This document shows positions 35,361 through 43,660 of a stretch of 64,000 nucleotides of DNA, one piece after another. The DNA comes from CAWDMW01 sp963803575 (GTDB lineage Bacteria > Pseudomonadota > Alphaproteobacteria > Rickettsiales > UBA998): NCBI GenBank assembly GCA_963803575.1, contig CAWDMW010000002.1, positions 1,700,674-1,764,673 of the forward strand. Direction: 5' to 3'. The stretch's first letter is position 1, and every line of letters starts with the position of its first letter. The position numbers were made by a program, and so were the translations under genes. The notes below the pieces were generated by a model that saw only the letters and a list, made by a program, of their open reading frames with translations, had not been told where the DNA came from and searched no databases.

Positions 35361-36764
35361 TTAAAACCCTATGAACTGATACGTTATTTCATCAGCAATG
35401 GCTTCTGTGTCATAGGTATCAATGCCAAGCTGTAATGTTTGCGGGCTTAGCTGACCTAATATGGACAGTAAATTATATACGGCAAACAGGCGGTCACGCT
35501 CAGAACGAGCCAGATCAACGCGAGCAGCAAATAATTCCTGTTCTGCGTCTAACACATCCAACACTGTGCGCGTACCATAAAGTCGCTCTTGCTGAACACC
35601 ATCCAATGCAACTTCTGCTGCAACAATCGTATCCTTTTGGGATTCAATCGCAGCCATTTCGGTTACATATTGTTCCCACGCACTGACGGTTTGCTGGCGC
35701 ACCTCATTCATAGTTTCCATTAACTCATAACGGCGACGGCTTTTGTCACTTTTTGCTGCACGAACACGTGAATATTGCGCTCCCCCCTGATATAAAGGTA
35801 GCGATACGTCTACCAGCACAGAGTCAGAATCAAAATCAATACCCGTAAATGCTCCTTTCGCACGACTCATGGTGCCACGAACTCTGGCCGTAGGTAGTAA
35901 CGCCGCTTTTGCCGTACCTATCGCATCATCTGCTGCTTCTTCCGTATATTTGGCTGACAAAATACGTGGATTCAATGCTTGAGCTACGTTAATTGCTTCT
36001 TCTAACGTAGCAGGAATGGGTGGTGTGGTTTTTGGATAGGCTAAGCCTTCATCGGCTTTCAGGCCAGTAATACGAGAAAATGCCGCTTCAGCAATCGCTA
36101 CGCTTCCGGTAGACTGAATCGTATCTGCTTCACTTCGGGAAAGACGCGCTTCTGACTGGGATACATCCGTGCGCGTGGCTTCACCCACATCAAAACGGTC
36201 ACGTGTTGCTCCCAAATGCTGCTCTAATACGCGTTCATTATTCTGGCTTAATCCAAGAATTTCACGATCCCGTACCACATCTATGTAAGCACCAATTGCG
36301 TTAAGCAAAATATTTTGGGTTACAGAAATAAGCTGTGATCCACTGGCATAAAACGTATTATTTGCGCGCCCAATATCGTAATAAGTATCAACACGAAGAA
36401 TGGGCTGAGAAATATCAAGACGTTGATCTTCCGTGGCAATATAATTCCAGTCATCTCGTCCACCTGCAGTGTTAGATGGTTGACGGTTACGTTGTCGTCC
36501 GCGTTGATAGTTCAAATTAATGCTTGGCAACCAACCGGACAATGCCTGATTTACTTCTTCTCCAGTCTGTTCAAACGTTTTACGCTCTGCAATAATACGT
36601 GGATTATTTTGGTAGGTTGCTTCCAAAGCTGACTTGAACGCCTGATAGGATACCTGTTGATCGGCTAACGAACTTTCGCTTTGTGTAAGCGAAGTGTCCT
36701 GCGCCAATAAAGGACAAGACACACAAAGGATAGTCGCACTAACCAGTGCAGATAAGACGTTCAT
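35361..36764 (-). CDS. tolC: TolC-family outer membrane protein
   Basis: Outer-membrane channel for type I secretion and efflux. The N-terminal signal peptide MNVLSALVSATILCVSCPLLA is followed by two repeats of the OEP domain: NPRIIAERKTFEQTGEEVNQALSGWLPSINL (about 55-85) and NPRILSAKYTEEAADDAIGTAKAALLPTARV (about 255-285). The periodic coiled-coil helices end with RLYGTRTVLDVLDAEQELFAARVDLARSERD (near 395-425), typical of TolC. At 467 aa it is normal. It sits 20 bases after pcm and 57 before popZ on the same strand. Confidence 0.92.
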   Translation of the reverse strand: MNVLSALVSATILCVSCPLLAQDTSLTQSESSLADQQVSYQAFKSALEATYQNNPRIIAERKTFEQTGEEVNQALSGWLPSINLNYQRGRQRNRQPSNTAGGRDDWNYIATEDQRLDISQPILRVDTYYDIGRANNTFYASGSQLISVTQNILLNAIGAYIDVVRDREILGLSQNNERVLEQHLGATRDRFDVGEATRTDVSQSEARLSRSEADTIQSTGSVAIAEAAFSRITGLKADEGLAYPKTTPPIPATLEEAINVAQALNPRILSAKYTEEAADDAIGTAKAALLPTARVRGTMSRAKGAFTGIDFDSDSVLVDVSLPLYQGGAQYSRVRAAKSDKSRRRYELMETMNEVRQQTVSAWEQYVTEMAAIESQKDTIVAAEVALDGVQQERLYGTRTVLDVLDAEQELFAARVDLARSERDRLFAVYNLLSILGQLSPQTLQLGIDTYDTEAIADEITYQFIGF

Positions 36765-36784
36765 AAAATTCTCAATACCTTACA

Positions 36785-37480
36785 TTAAAATTTAAATTGC
36801 TCTTGAAGGTGTAGTGGGTAGAGTGAGTATGCGCCTACGCGATCTTTCACTGTATACACCGTCTGGTCATTGCGTTTTGTACCAAGAACAATGTCACATA
36901 ATATTTTTCCTGTAACAAAGCTATCTGCCACAGCCTGCAACGCGATAATTACGCCATTCTCTGAAAGCTGCTCTTCAAAGGCCTGCGGAACAGCGTCTAC
37001 GGCACCTTCCAGAAAAATCCGGTCATAGGGTTGGTGGGCACTACATCCGGCATTCAGGGGCGCCGTCACAAATGAAACATTATTGATTTTATCATTCGCT
37101 AATTTTTTGCGTGCGGCAGCAACCAGTTCTGCACTGGACTCAATCGCTATCACCTGCTTACTCAGGCGGGATAACACAGCACTGCTATAACCCAGCCCTG
37201 CACCAACATCCATCACATAATGTGAAGCGTCCAGCGTGGCATAGGTCAGCATTTTGGCAAACACTAAAGGTTCCAGCAAATAACGGGTGCCACACAGGCG
37301 AATATCATCATCCACATAAGCAGAGTGCTTCAGCGATTCGGGTACATAATAGGTGCGATCCACACGCGTCAGGGCGTCAATAATCACAGGGTCATGAATA
37401 CCGTTCGTCGCAAGCTGTCCTTTCACCATAGAAGCAAGTGAAACCTGAGATGTCTGTGTATGCTGATGCTGTTTCATCAT
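36785..37480 (-). CDS. pcm: Protein-L-isoaspartate O-methyltransferase family protein
   Basis: SAM-dependent methyltransferase of the PCMT family. The pre-SAM region (HSAYVDDDIRLCGTRYLLEPLVFAKML, about 58-84) and SAM motif I VMDVGAGLGYSSAVLSR (near 93-109) are visible, followed by VIAIESS. Substrate-site residues are less conserved than in E. coli Pcm, a known feature of the tolC-linked alphaproteobacterial version, so the true substrate is uncertain. It is the first gene of the pcm-tolC-popZ group and is divergent from flgF. Confidence 0.8.
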   Translation of the reverse strand: MMKQHQHTQTSQVSLASMVKGQLATNGIHDPVIIDALTRVDRTYYVPESLKHSAYVDDDIRLCGTRYLLEPLVFAKMLTYATLDASHYVMDVGAGLGYSSAVLSRLSKQVIAIESSAELVAAARKKLANDKINNVSFVTAPLNAGCSAHQPYDRIFLEGAVDAVPQAFEEQLSENGVIIALQAVADSFVTGKILCDIVLGTKRNDQTVYTVKDRVGAYSLYPLHLQEQFKF

Positions 37481-37589
37481 TCCTACCTACTCTGGTTAAA
37501 GCACAAAAGCAATCTATCAGTCGCGCAAGCCATAGTTTTTTTATCAATACCACCTCAGATTGTATCATTTTTCTCATCTATATTTCATC

Positions 37590-37605
37590 TGGCATCAATC
37601 CTGCA
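37590..37605 (+). promoter_or_regulatory. Candidate sigma-54 promoter upstream of flgF
   Basis: TGGCATCAATCCTGCA has the invariant GG and GC pairs at the correct -24/-12 spacing and matches TGGCA plus TGCA of the sigma-54 consensus (TGGCACG-N4-TTGCW). The expected start near 37617 leaves a leader of about 40 bases before the flgF ATG at 37658. Flagellar rod genes in Caulobacter use sigma-54. Confidence 0.5.
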
Positions 37606-37657
37606 TAGAGTGCTGACATTACCACCTACTCACCCTTTTCACGGATTAATTAAACCT

Positions 37658-38389
37658 ATGGATAATAGTGTCTATATCGCTCTTTCTCGTCAAATGGCAG
37701 CATTTCGCCATCTGGATGCCAAGGCCAATAACATCGCCAATGCCAACACCACCGGTTTTCAGGCAGAACAAATGCTTTTTACTGATTATCTGGTAGATGA
37801 TGGAAACCGGCACAAAATGTCGTTCCTTCAGGATGTCGCCACGTATCACACGCAAGAGCAAGGCGCATTGCAGGCAACAGGCAACCCTCTGGATGTGGCC
37901 ATTGAAGGAGACGGATATTTCGTACTCGAGATACCCGGGGGTGGTCGCGCATACACACGTGCGGGAAATTTTCAGCTAGATGGCAACGGTGTGCTTGTCA
38001 ATCATGACGGGTTAGCCGTGCTTGATGATGGTGGCAATCGTATCCAGTTTGAAGATCAGGATAGCAACATTACTTTTGGGCAAAATGGTATTTTGTTAGT
38101 TGATGGTCAGGAGCGTGCAGCGTTGGGGTTAGCCGAATTCCAAAACCCTCAAAATATGCAACAATTGGGTGGTGCCATGCTCACCTCAGAGGGTGAACCC
38201 CCTCGCCCTGCCATTAACTCGCGTGTCCTGCATGGGATGCTGGAAGATTCTAACGTGTCTGCTGTGATGGAAGTGGTGGACTTAACAAAAGTCTCGCGTG
38301 GTGTCAGCAATACTTCCAAATTTATTGAAGTCATGTACGACCTGCAACGCAAAGCAAACAACGCCTATGCGAAGAATCAGGGCGGTTAA
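37658..38389 (+). CDS. flgF: Flagellar basal-body rod protein FlgF
   Basis: Proximal rod subunit exported by the flagellar type III apparatus, with no cleaved signal. The N-terminal rod motif is MDNSVYIALSRQMAAFRHLDAKANNIANANTTGFQ; the central part has ALQATGNPLDVAIEGDGYFVLE and YTRAGNFQLDGNGVLVNHDG; the C-terminal helix has EDSNVSAVMEVVDLTKVSR. At 243 aa it is typical. The frame stays open upstream to 37460 but those 66 residues overlap pcm and do not resemble FlgF, so ATG 37658 is chosen. flgG follows after 97 bases. Confidence 0.94.
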   Translation: MDNSVYIALSRQMAAFRHLDAKANNIANANTTGFQAEQMLFTDYLVDDGNRHKMSFLQDVATYHTQEQGALQATGNPLDVAIEGDGYFVLEIPGGGRAYTRAGNFQLDGNGVLVNHDGLAVLDDGGNRIQFEDQDSNITFGQNGILLVDGQERAALGLAEFQNPQNMQQLGGAMLTSEGEPPRPAINSRVLHGMLEDSNVSAVMEVVDLTKVSRGVSNTSKFIEVMYDLQRKANNAYAKNQGG

Positions 38390-38428
38390 TATCCAGACTC
38401 AACCTATGCATGAGCAAACAACAAAATA

Positions 38429-38444
38429 TGGCACGGATAGTGCA
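38429..38444 (+). promoter_or_regulatory. Candidate sigma-54 promoter upstream of flgG
   Basis: TGGCACGGATAGTGCA matches the sigma-54 consensus TGGCACG-N4-TTGCW at every defined position except one (G for the first T of TTGC). The GG and GC pairs have correct spacing. It lies in the flgF-flgG gap; transcription would start near 38456, about 30 bases before the flgG ATG at 38487. Confidence 0.6.
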
Positions 38445-38486
38445 TTAATCAGATAAAACATAGCGTATACACAGGAGTATTCCCGC

Positions 38487-39272
38487 ATGAGATCACTTAA
38501 TATTGCTGCAACAGGAATGCAGGCACAACAAACCTACGTTGATGTTATTTCTCATAACATTGCGAACATGACAACCAATGCATATAAACGCCAACGCCCC
38601 GAATTTCAGGATTTAATTTATGAAAACATCCGCCGTGTTGGTACAAACTCTACCGATGCAGGCACCATCATTCCCACCGGTATTCAACTTGGGTTAGGGG
38701 TAAAAACCGCAGCCACTTACCGCAGCATGGCGCAAGGCACGGTAGAGCTAACCGACAATTCACTTGATATTGCGATTAACGGTAGAGGGTTCTTTGTAGT
38801 AGAGTTACCTAATGGCACACAAGCCTATACGCGTAACGGTGCATTGCAACTAAGTCCACAAGGCGAAGTTGTCACGGCTGACGGTTTCTTAGTCGCACCG
38901 GGTATTACCGTACCGGAAAATGCAATCAGTGTGAGTATCAATCAAAGTGGAGAAGTAGAAATACAAATTGAAGGACAGGTGCAACCAGCAAATCTTGGAC
39001 AATTGCAGTTGATGACATTCGTCAATGAAGCAGGACTGGAAGCCGTTGGAGATAGTCTATTTCTGGAAACCATGGCCTCAGGCCCTCCCATACAGGGAAT
39101 TGCCGGTGAACAAAATTTCGGCACCATTTTGCAAGGCTACCTGGAAACATCTAATGTGGATTCGGTGAAAGAAATCACCAACCTTGTGGTAGCGCAGCGT
39201 GCGTATGAAATGAACTCGAAGATTATTACCACATCCGATGAAATGATGCAGGCACTCAACCAGTCAGCCTAA
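38487..39272 (+). CDS. flgG: Flagellar basal-body rod protein FlgG
   Basis: Distal rod subunit. N-terminal helix MRSLNIAATGMQAQQTYVDVISHNIANMTTNAYKRQRPEFQDL, mid-protein NSLDIAINGRGFFVVELPNGTQAYTRNGALQLSPQGEVVTADGF, and C-terminal EITNLVVAQRAYEMNSKIITTSDEMMQALNQ are all strongly FlgG-like. The length of 261 aa is the family norm. An AGGAG motif precedes the ATG. It is downstream of a candidate sigma-54 promoter and followed by a YbjQ-family gene, then flgA and flgH. Confidence 0.97.
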   Translation: MRSLNIAATGMQAQQTYVDVISHNIANMTTNAYKRQRPEFQDLIYENIRRVGTNSTDAGTIIPTGIQLGLGVKTAATYRSMAQGTVELTDNSLDIAINGRGFFVVELPNGTQAYTRNGALQLSPQGEVVTADGFLVAPGITVPENAISVSINQSGEVEIQIEGQVQPANLGQLQLMTFVNEAGLEAVGDSLFLETMASGPPIQGIAGEQNFGTILQGYLETSNVDSVKEITNLVVAQRAYEMNSKIITTSDEMMQALNQSA

Positions 39273-39308
39273 ACGTTTCTTTAATATAACCACCTTAAAG
39301 AGAATACC

Positions 39309-39647
39309 ATGATCATGAGCTTACTAATGACCACCACCCATACGTTACCAGATAAAACCTATGAGTCCTTAGGGCTTGTCTCCGGTGAAGCGATTATGGG
39401 AACCAATATTGTCAGAGATTTATTTGCCAATATCACCGATGTGATTGGCGGACGCTCAGCCACTTATGAGAAAGGGCTGCGCGAAGGTAAATATATTGCC
39501 ATGTTGGAAATGGAAGACGAAGCCCGCAAGATAGGTGGCAATGCCGTCATTGGCATTGATCTGGACTACCAAACGGTTGGCACTAATAGCAGCATGTTGA
39601 TGGTGGTTGCCGCCGGCACCGCAATACGCATTCGGGATGACGCATGA
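39309..39647 (+). CDS. YbjQ/UPF0145 family protein
   Basis: A 112-aa protein matching the UPF0145 (YbjQ) family along most of its length: GLVSGEAIMGTNIVRDLFANITDVIGGRSATYEKGLREGK (about 22-61), ARKIGGNAVIGIDLDYQTVG (about 72-91) and a closing hydrophobic strand. The family forms small oligomers; its molecular function is not established. The start may be Met1 or Met7. An AAAGAGA ribosome site is visible. It sits between flgG and flgA and overlaps flgA by four bases (ATGA), so it is part of the flagellar transcript, which is an unusual location. Confidence 0.85.
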   Translation: MIMSLLMTTTHTLPDKTYESLGLVSGEAIMGTNIVRDLFANITDVIGGRSATYEKGLREGKYIAMLEMEDEARKIGGNAVIGIDLDYQTVGTNSSMLMVVAAGTAIRIRDDA

Positions 39648-40351
39648 AGCACACAATCATTTTCCTTATCACTATGGCATTATTGCCTTTTCCTGTTCAT
39701 GCAGCCGTCGATTTATTGCTAAGCGATGTAGAAGAAGCCGTGTCCCACGCGTTAAGTGAAGAAGATATCGCCGACTTTATCAAAGCCACCACAACCAGCA
39801 CCCGTAAAAAAATACTCTATAGCGGGCAGAACGGTGCAGCCGTAGAAATCAATAACCTCACTTACGATGAAAAAACGCTTACCTGGTCAGCCAATATGCT
39901 GGTCGTAAAAGACGAAAAAGTACTGACAGCCCAACCACTATCCGGGCGGTACGCTGAACAACGCCAGTTGCCAGTATTAAAACGCCGTATCAAAAAAGGT
40001 GAGGTAATTAGTCAGGAAAACATTACCATGCAGCTTTTCCCTACAACCCGCATTCGTGATAATACCGTTACTGACGTAAAAGAGCTTATTGGCAAAACAC
40101 CTGAGCGCATGATCTCCAAACATCGCGCTATTAGAGCAAGTGAAGTCAGCCACCCTGCGGTGATGGATAAAGGCAGTACGGTACAGATGCGTTACCAGAC
40201 ACCTTATATGCAGATCAGTACGATTGGTGAGGCCATGGAAGATGGAAGTATGGGTGAATATATCCGTGTTCGCAATAATGACAGCAACCAGATTATCCGC
40301 GCGCGCGTGGTATCGAATAATGCAGTTATCGCAGGGGGCATGGAACGCTAA
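39644..40351 (+). CDS. flgA: Flagellar basal-body P-ring chaperone FlgA
   Basis: Periplasmic chaperone needed for assembly of the P-ring protein FlgI. The Sec signal peptide MKHTIIFLITMALLPFPVHA is followed by a 100-residue N-terminal domain and a C-terminal SAF/FlgA domain containing LPVLKRRIKKGEVISQENITMQ (about 107-128), IGKTPERMISKHRAIRASEV and GEYIRVRNNDSNQIIRARVVSNN. The length of 235 aa is typical. Its ATG overlaps the ybjQ-like stop, and its stop overlaps the flgH ATG by one base. Confidence 0.92.
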   Translation: MKHTIIFLITMALLPFPVHAAVDLLLSDVEEAVSHALSEEDIADFIKATTTSTRKKILYSGQNGAAVEINNLTYDEKTLTWSANMLVVKDEKVLTAQPLSGRYAEQRQLPVLKRRIKKGEVISQENITMQLFPTTRIRDNTVTDVKELIGKTPERMISKHRAIRASEVSHPAVMDKGSTVQMRYQTPYMQISTIGEAMEDGSMGEYIRVRNNDSNQIIRARVVSNNAVIAGGMER

Positions 40352-41094
40352 TGCGATATTCTGCTTCCCTTTGTGCATTGCTCTTACTTACCACCGCATG
40401 TTCAAGTCGTCTGGATCGTTTGGAACAAATTGGTGAGAAACCGCCCCTAACGGTTACAGAAAACCCGCAAGCTAAACCAGCTTACCGTCCGTTAAGCTGG
40501 CCACTTCCGGCGCCCATGCCGCCTGTGAAGCAATATTCTAACTCGCTATGGCAACCGGGCGCACGCGCTTTTTTCCGCGATCAACGCGCATCGCGTGTAG
40601 GGGATATTCTACGTGTCAGCATCATGATTAATGATCGGGCGGAACTCGAAAATGCAACGCAACGCAACCGCATCACACAGGAAGCTGTCGGTATTCCGGG
40701 TGCCTTTGGTCTGGAGACGTTAATTGATAACGTCCTACCCGGATCACCTGACCCTGACTCACTCTTAGACATTACCGGCAACACGATTGGTATTGGTGAT
40801 GGCTCAATCGAACGTGAAGAACAAATCGAAACCCGTATTGCAGCCGTCATCACACAGGTACTTCCTAACGGCAATTTTGTGATTCACGGATCACAGGAAA
40901 TACAGGTTAATTATGAGATGCGCGAGATTGCCGTGACCGGTATTGTGCGGCCAGAAGATATTGACTCCAGCAACAGCATTGATTCCGCGCAAATTGCTGA
41001 AGCACGTATCGTCTATGGTGGACGTGGACAGATCACCGATATTCAGCAACCTCGCTACGGCCATCAGATTATTGATATTCTCTCGCCTTTCTAA
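40351..41094 (+). CDS. flgH: Flagellar L-ring protein FlgH
   Basis: Outer-membrane lipoprotein that forms the L-ring around the flagellar rod. The signal peptide ends with the lipobox LTTAC (Cys17). Family segments are SLWQPGARAFFRDQRASRVGDILRVSIMINDRAELENAT (about 65-103), IETRIAAVITQVLPNGNFVIHGSQEIQVNYE (about 157-187) and IVRPEDIDSSNSIDSAQIAEARIVYGGRG (about 198-226). The length of 247 aa is normal. It overlaps flgA by one base. flgI does not follow; the gene ends four bases into a convergent pilin-like gene. Confidence 0.95.
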   Translation: MRYSASLCALLLLTTACSSRLDRLEQIGEKPPLTVTENPQAKPAYRPLSWPLPAPMPPVKQYSNSLWQPGARAFFRDQRASRVGDILRVSIMINDRAELENATQRNRITQEAVGIPGAFGLETLIDNVLPGSPDPDSLLDITGNTIGIGDGSIEREEQIETRIAAVITQVLPNGNFVIHGSQEIQVNYEMREIAVTGIVRPEDIDSSNSIDSAQIAEARIVYGGRGQITDIQQPRYGHQIIDILSPF

Positions 41095-41882
41095 AAGGGC
41101 ATAACATATAAAAACGCGCATGTGTTGATATCATCCCTATCTAATCTATATCTCGCTTGCTGTGCGTCACTAACAGCGGATAAAGATCCATTAGACGTTG
41201 TGCAATCTGGCATCACAAGATTTCTCCATGTTTGAATTTTTCCAGTTCCTGGGTTTGCGTCATCAATTTTTTTATCCATATTATGCACTTCAATGGGTGA
41301 CAAAATATGACCAAATGTTTTGTTATTGGTTGCTTCCGCCCCATACCAGAAGCGATGACCAGTGTGAGGGAAATCGCCTGCCCAACCAAGAGGCAGATTT
41401 ACATAGTCTACTGACACCCCAGCACCATGCAACTTTCCTCGTGGCACATTCACACCAATCGTGGAATCATTTAATGACCCTGATGAAGCAACACCCGTAA
41501 ATTGGCCGGTAATCATACCACTATTGCTCAAGTGCTTCCAGAATGCGAAGTTTTCGCCAGCCAGCCCCGCACCTGTTGGAACATCAATCCGTCCATCTCC
41601 ATTTCCGTTACATGTTTCTGTGCCTACTCCAGCCGTGGCATCTGGGCAGGTACCTGTAGACATAGTATGCCAAAACGACTCTGCATTGCTAATATCACCT
41701 GGAAGCTGTGTATATGTATGTTTGAATGTGAGAGTTGCACTATAATAGTGGTGAAGTTGCGCGGGAACGCTCTTTAATTCAGCAGCTCGTATCAAATGCC
41801 TTCCAAGTGTGACACCACCAGCCAAAAGTCCTATGATAACAAGAACAATCGAGAGTTCGAGTAAAGAAAATCCTTTTTGCAT
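41091..41882 (-). CDS. Orphan type IV pilin-like (prepilin) protein, second copy
   Basis: A very short leader (MQKG) precedes FSLLELSIVLVIIGLLAGGV, a prepilin peptidase site after Gly4 with Glu at mature position 5. The exported region shares LPGDISNAESFW and DKKIDDANPGTG with the paralogue at 7053, and like it has a Cys near the C-terminus. Four further Cys lie at about 83-115 and 228. The gene converges on flgH and overlaps its stop by four bases. Upstream there is only an AT-rich 83-base gap to rsmB. No pilus assembly gene is adjacent; function unknown. Confidence 0.82.
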   Translation of the reverse strand: MQKGFSLLELSIVLVIIGLLAGGVTLGRHLIRAAELKSVPAQLHHYYSATLTFKHTYTQLPGDISNAESFWHTMSTGTCPDATAGVGTETCNGNGDGRIDVPTGAGLAGENFAFWKHLSNSGMITGQFTGVASSGSLNDSTIGVNVPRGKLHGAGVSVDYVNLPLGWAGDFPHTGHRFWYGAEATNNKTFGHILSPIEVHNMDKKIDDANPGTGKIQTWRNLVMPDCTTSNGSLSAVSDAQQARYRLDRDDINTCAFLYVMPF

Positions 41883-41965
41883 ACCTTTAGTATCTAATAA
41901 ATAAGATAATTTTTTATAAATAATAGTTTGTTACTTGACAGTTATTACATGCACTTATACTTATA

Positions 41966-43264
41966 TTATGAACTATTACGTTCTAACACTGCGACAAAGA
42001 AGCCATCCACTTCATCTCTATGAGGCAATAACTGCATCATTTGAGTTGTACTGCCGTCAGGCAATGCAACCGAGTACAATGTATAATGCGGATGATCCAA
42101 TAAAAAGCGTTCTATTTGCTTAGTATTTTCTTCTTCAAGAATAGAACAGGTTGCATAAATAAGCTGTCCGCCAGCTTTAACCAAACGTGCCGCCGAGCCT
42201 AAAATTCGTTGTTGAAGCGCCACCATTTCCCCAAAGGCAAACGGTGTTGTACGCCATTTCAGGTCAGGGTTGCGCCGCCATGTACCGCTGCCAGAGCATG
42301 GCACGTCAATCAGCACCCGGTCAGCACTATCTTTATGGCGTTTTAAAAACCCATCATGTTCCGAATCAATATGGCGGGTCGTCACATTATGCACCCCTGC
42401 CCGCCTGAGTCGTTTAGTCATTTGCTTTAAGCGAGGCTCATTCGTATCACACGCTAAAATCCGTCCTTTATTCTCCATTTTGGCGGCCATCGCCAATGTT
42501 TTACCACCGGCACCAGCACAAAAATCTATCACTTTATGACCGGGCTGAGCATTAACTATATCCGCTACATATTGAGAACCTGCATCCTGCACCTCAAACC
42601 AGCCATTGCGGAATGCATCCAGTCCAAATAATGCGGCACGCTTTTCCAGACGTAACCCGCTTTCTCCCATAGGGGTAGCATAGGAGGTAATACCTTCCTC
42701 CAGCAATGCTTCGCGTACATCCTGCACGGTGGCTTTCAACCGATTCACCCGCAAGTCCGTTGATGCTTCCTGCATCAGCGATTCTAACAGCGCAAAACTA
42801 TCTTCACCGTAAATGGCATAGATTTGATCGTATAACCATAACGGTACATTATATCGTATATGCAGCGGCATCGCATCTGTCACAAATGTTTTCCCCTGCA
42901 AAGCACGTGCAAAGGCCTGTTCTTCAGGGTGCAGTTTAGCGGGTGCGTATTTATCACCGCTAAAGAGTTTTTCCAGTAACTCCAACGTTATATTTTCATG
43001 CACCAGTAATAACGCCAGCACAAACTGACGCGCCGTCATTGGCATATGGTGTTGCTCCAGCCACCATGACAACACACCCTGCTGACGCAAAAGCAGGTAA
43101 AATAACCGCGAAATCTCTGCACGATCTGATGAACCAATATAGCGACGATTACGAAAATAATGCCCAAGCGCGGCATCTGCCGGAACATTACGTTGCTCTA
43201 TCTGTCGCGTTAGATAATCATCAACTAATTCAATAGTAGCATCAATACGTGCGTGGTACTTCAT
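41966..43264 (-). CDS. rsmB: RsmB/NOP-family RNA 5-methylcytosine methyltransferase
   Basis: The N-terminal NusB-like helical domain (about 1-135) is followed by a SAM-dependent m5C methyltransferase domain. Motif I is VIDFCAGAGGKTLAMAAKM (near 244-262); the catalytic motifs are DVPCSGSGTWRRNPDLKWR (near 322, PC motif) and YATCSILEEENTKQIE (near 373, TC motif). Both cysteines of this family are present. The target is probably C967 of 16S rRNA as for E. coli RsmB, but paralogues with other targets exist. The length of 432 aa fits. Confidence 0.88.
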   Translation of the reverse strand: MKYHARIDATIELVDDYLTRQIEQRNVPADAALGHYFRNRRYIGSSDRAEISRLFYLLLRQQGVLSWWLEQHHMPMTARQFVLALLLVHENITLELLEKLFSGDKYAPAKLHPEEQAFARALQGKTFVTDAMPLHIRYNVPLWLYDQIYAIYGEDSFALLESLMQEASTDLRVNRLKATVQDVREALLEEGITSYATPMGESGLRLEKRAALFGLDAFRNGWFEVQDAGSQYVADIVNAQPGHKVIDFCAGAGGKTLAMAAKMENKGRILACDTNEPRLKQMTKRLRRAGVHNVTTRHIDSEHDGFLKRHKDSADRVLIDVPCSGSGTWRRNPDLKWRTTPFAFGEMVALQQRILGSAARLVKAGGQLIYATCSILEEENTKQIERFLLDHPHYTLYSVALPDGSTTQMMQLLPHRDEVDGFFVAVLERNSS

Positions 43265-43350
43265 GGTAAGTATGTGTCCAGTTCAGGAAATTACTTAACC
43301 AGCTATAGCCTATCTCTTACCCAAAAGACAAGACGAAGCTATATCATCTA

Positions 43351-43539
43351 TCACGCTCCTACAGAAGCAGGATGCATAGGGCTGTCATGAAAGAACGTTT
43401 CTTCCATAAAAGGAATGCATTTTCCGCATTTGGGCGCACAACCCTGCTTCTCATAAATTTCCAGCGCGCAATTGGCACCGTTCTCTAAAGAATTGCGGCA
43501 ATGTTCTTCTTTCAGGCAGTTACAGATACATATATACAT
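43351..43539 (-). CDS. bfd: Bacterioferritin-associated ferredoxin
   Basis: A 62-aa [2Fe-2S] protein of the BFD type with ligands C4-x-C6 near the N-terminus (MYICICNC) and C-x-x-C in GCAPKCGKC near residues 33-41. Bfd reduces bacterioferritin-bound ferric iron to release it during iron limitation. No bacterioferritin gene is adjacent. The ATG directly follows a well-formed promoter, with almost no leader and no Shine-Dalgarno, and a Fur-box-like palindrome covers the -35 region, which fits induction by iron starvation. Confidence 0.85.
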   Translation of the reverse strand: MYICICNCLKEEHCRNSLENGANCALEIYEKQGCAPKCGKCIPFMEETFFHDSPMHPASVGA

Positions 43540-43546
43540 AAACTTA

Positions 43547-43591
43547 TGTATACGTCGTTTTCACTGAAAATGCAAGTCATTCTTAATTGCA
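43547..43591 (-). promoter_or_regulatory. bfd promoter with overlapping Fur-box-like operator
   Basis: On the minus strand TTGCAT (43570-43575) is followed after 17 bases by TATACA (43547-43552), a good housekeeping promoter. The -35 lies within TGCAAGTCATTCTTAATTGCA (43571-43591 on plus), an imperfect palindrome of the Fur-box type (TGCAA-N11-TTGCA with ATTCTTAAT core). Binding here would block transcription of bfd under iron-replete conditions. The start point would be within about two bases of the bfd ATG. Confidence 0.55.
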
Positions 43592-43660
43592 ACAGGCACG
43601 TTATGATGCTGTTTTTCCGACGGTGTGATGTATCAGTTAACGCCGCCTCAACTTCCCGTC

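Noticed and set aside
37460..37657. 66-residue N-terminal extension of FlgF
   Set aside because: It overlaps pcm, lacks similarity to FlgF and contains the candidate sigma-54 promoter; FlgF starts at MDNSVYIALS.
41935..41963. TTGACA with 17-base spacer and TACTTA on the plus strand
   Set aside because: It would drive transcription into the 3' end of rsmB in antisense, with no plus-strand gene there.
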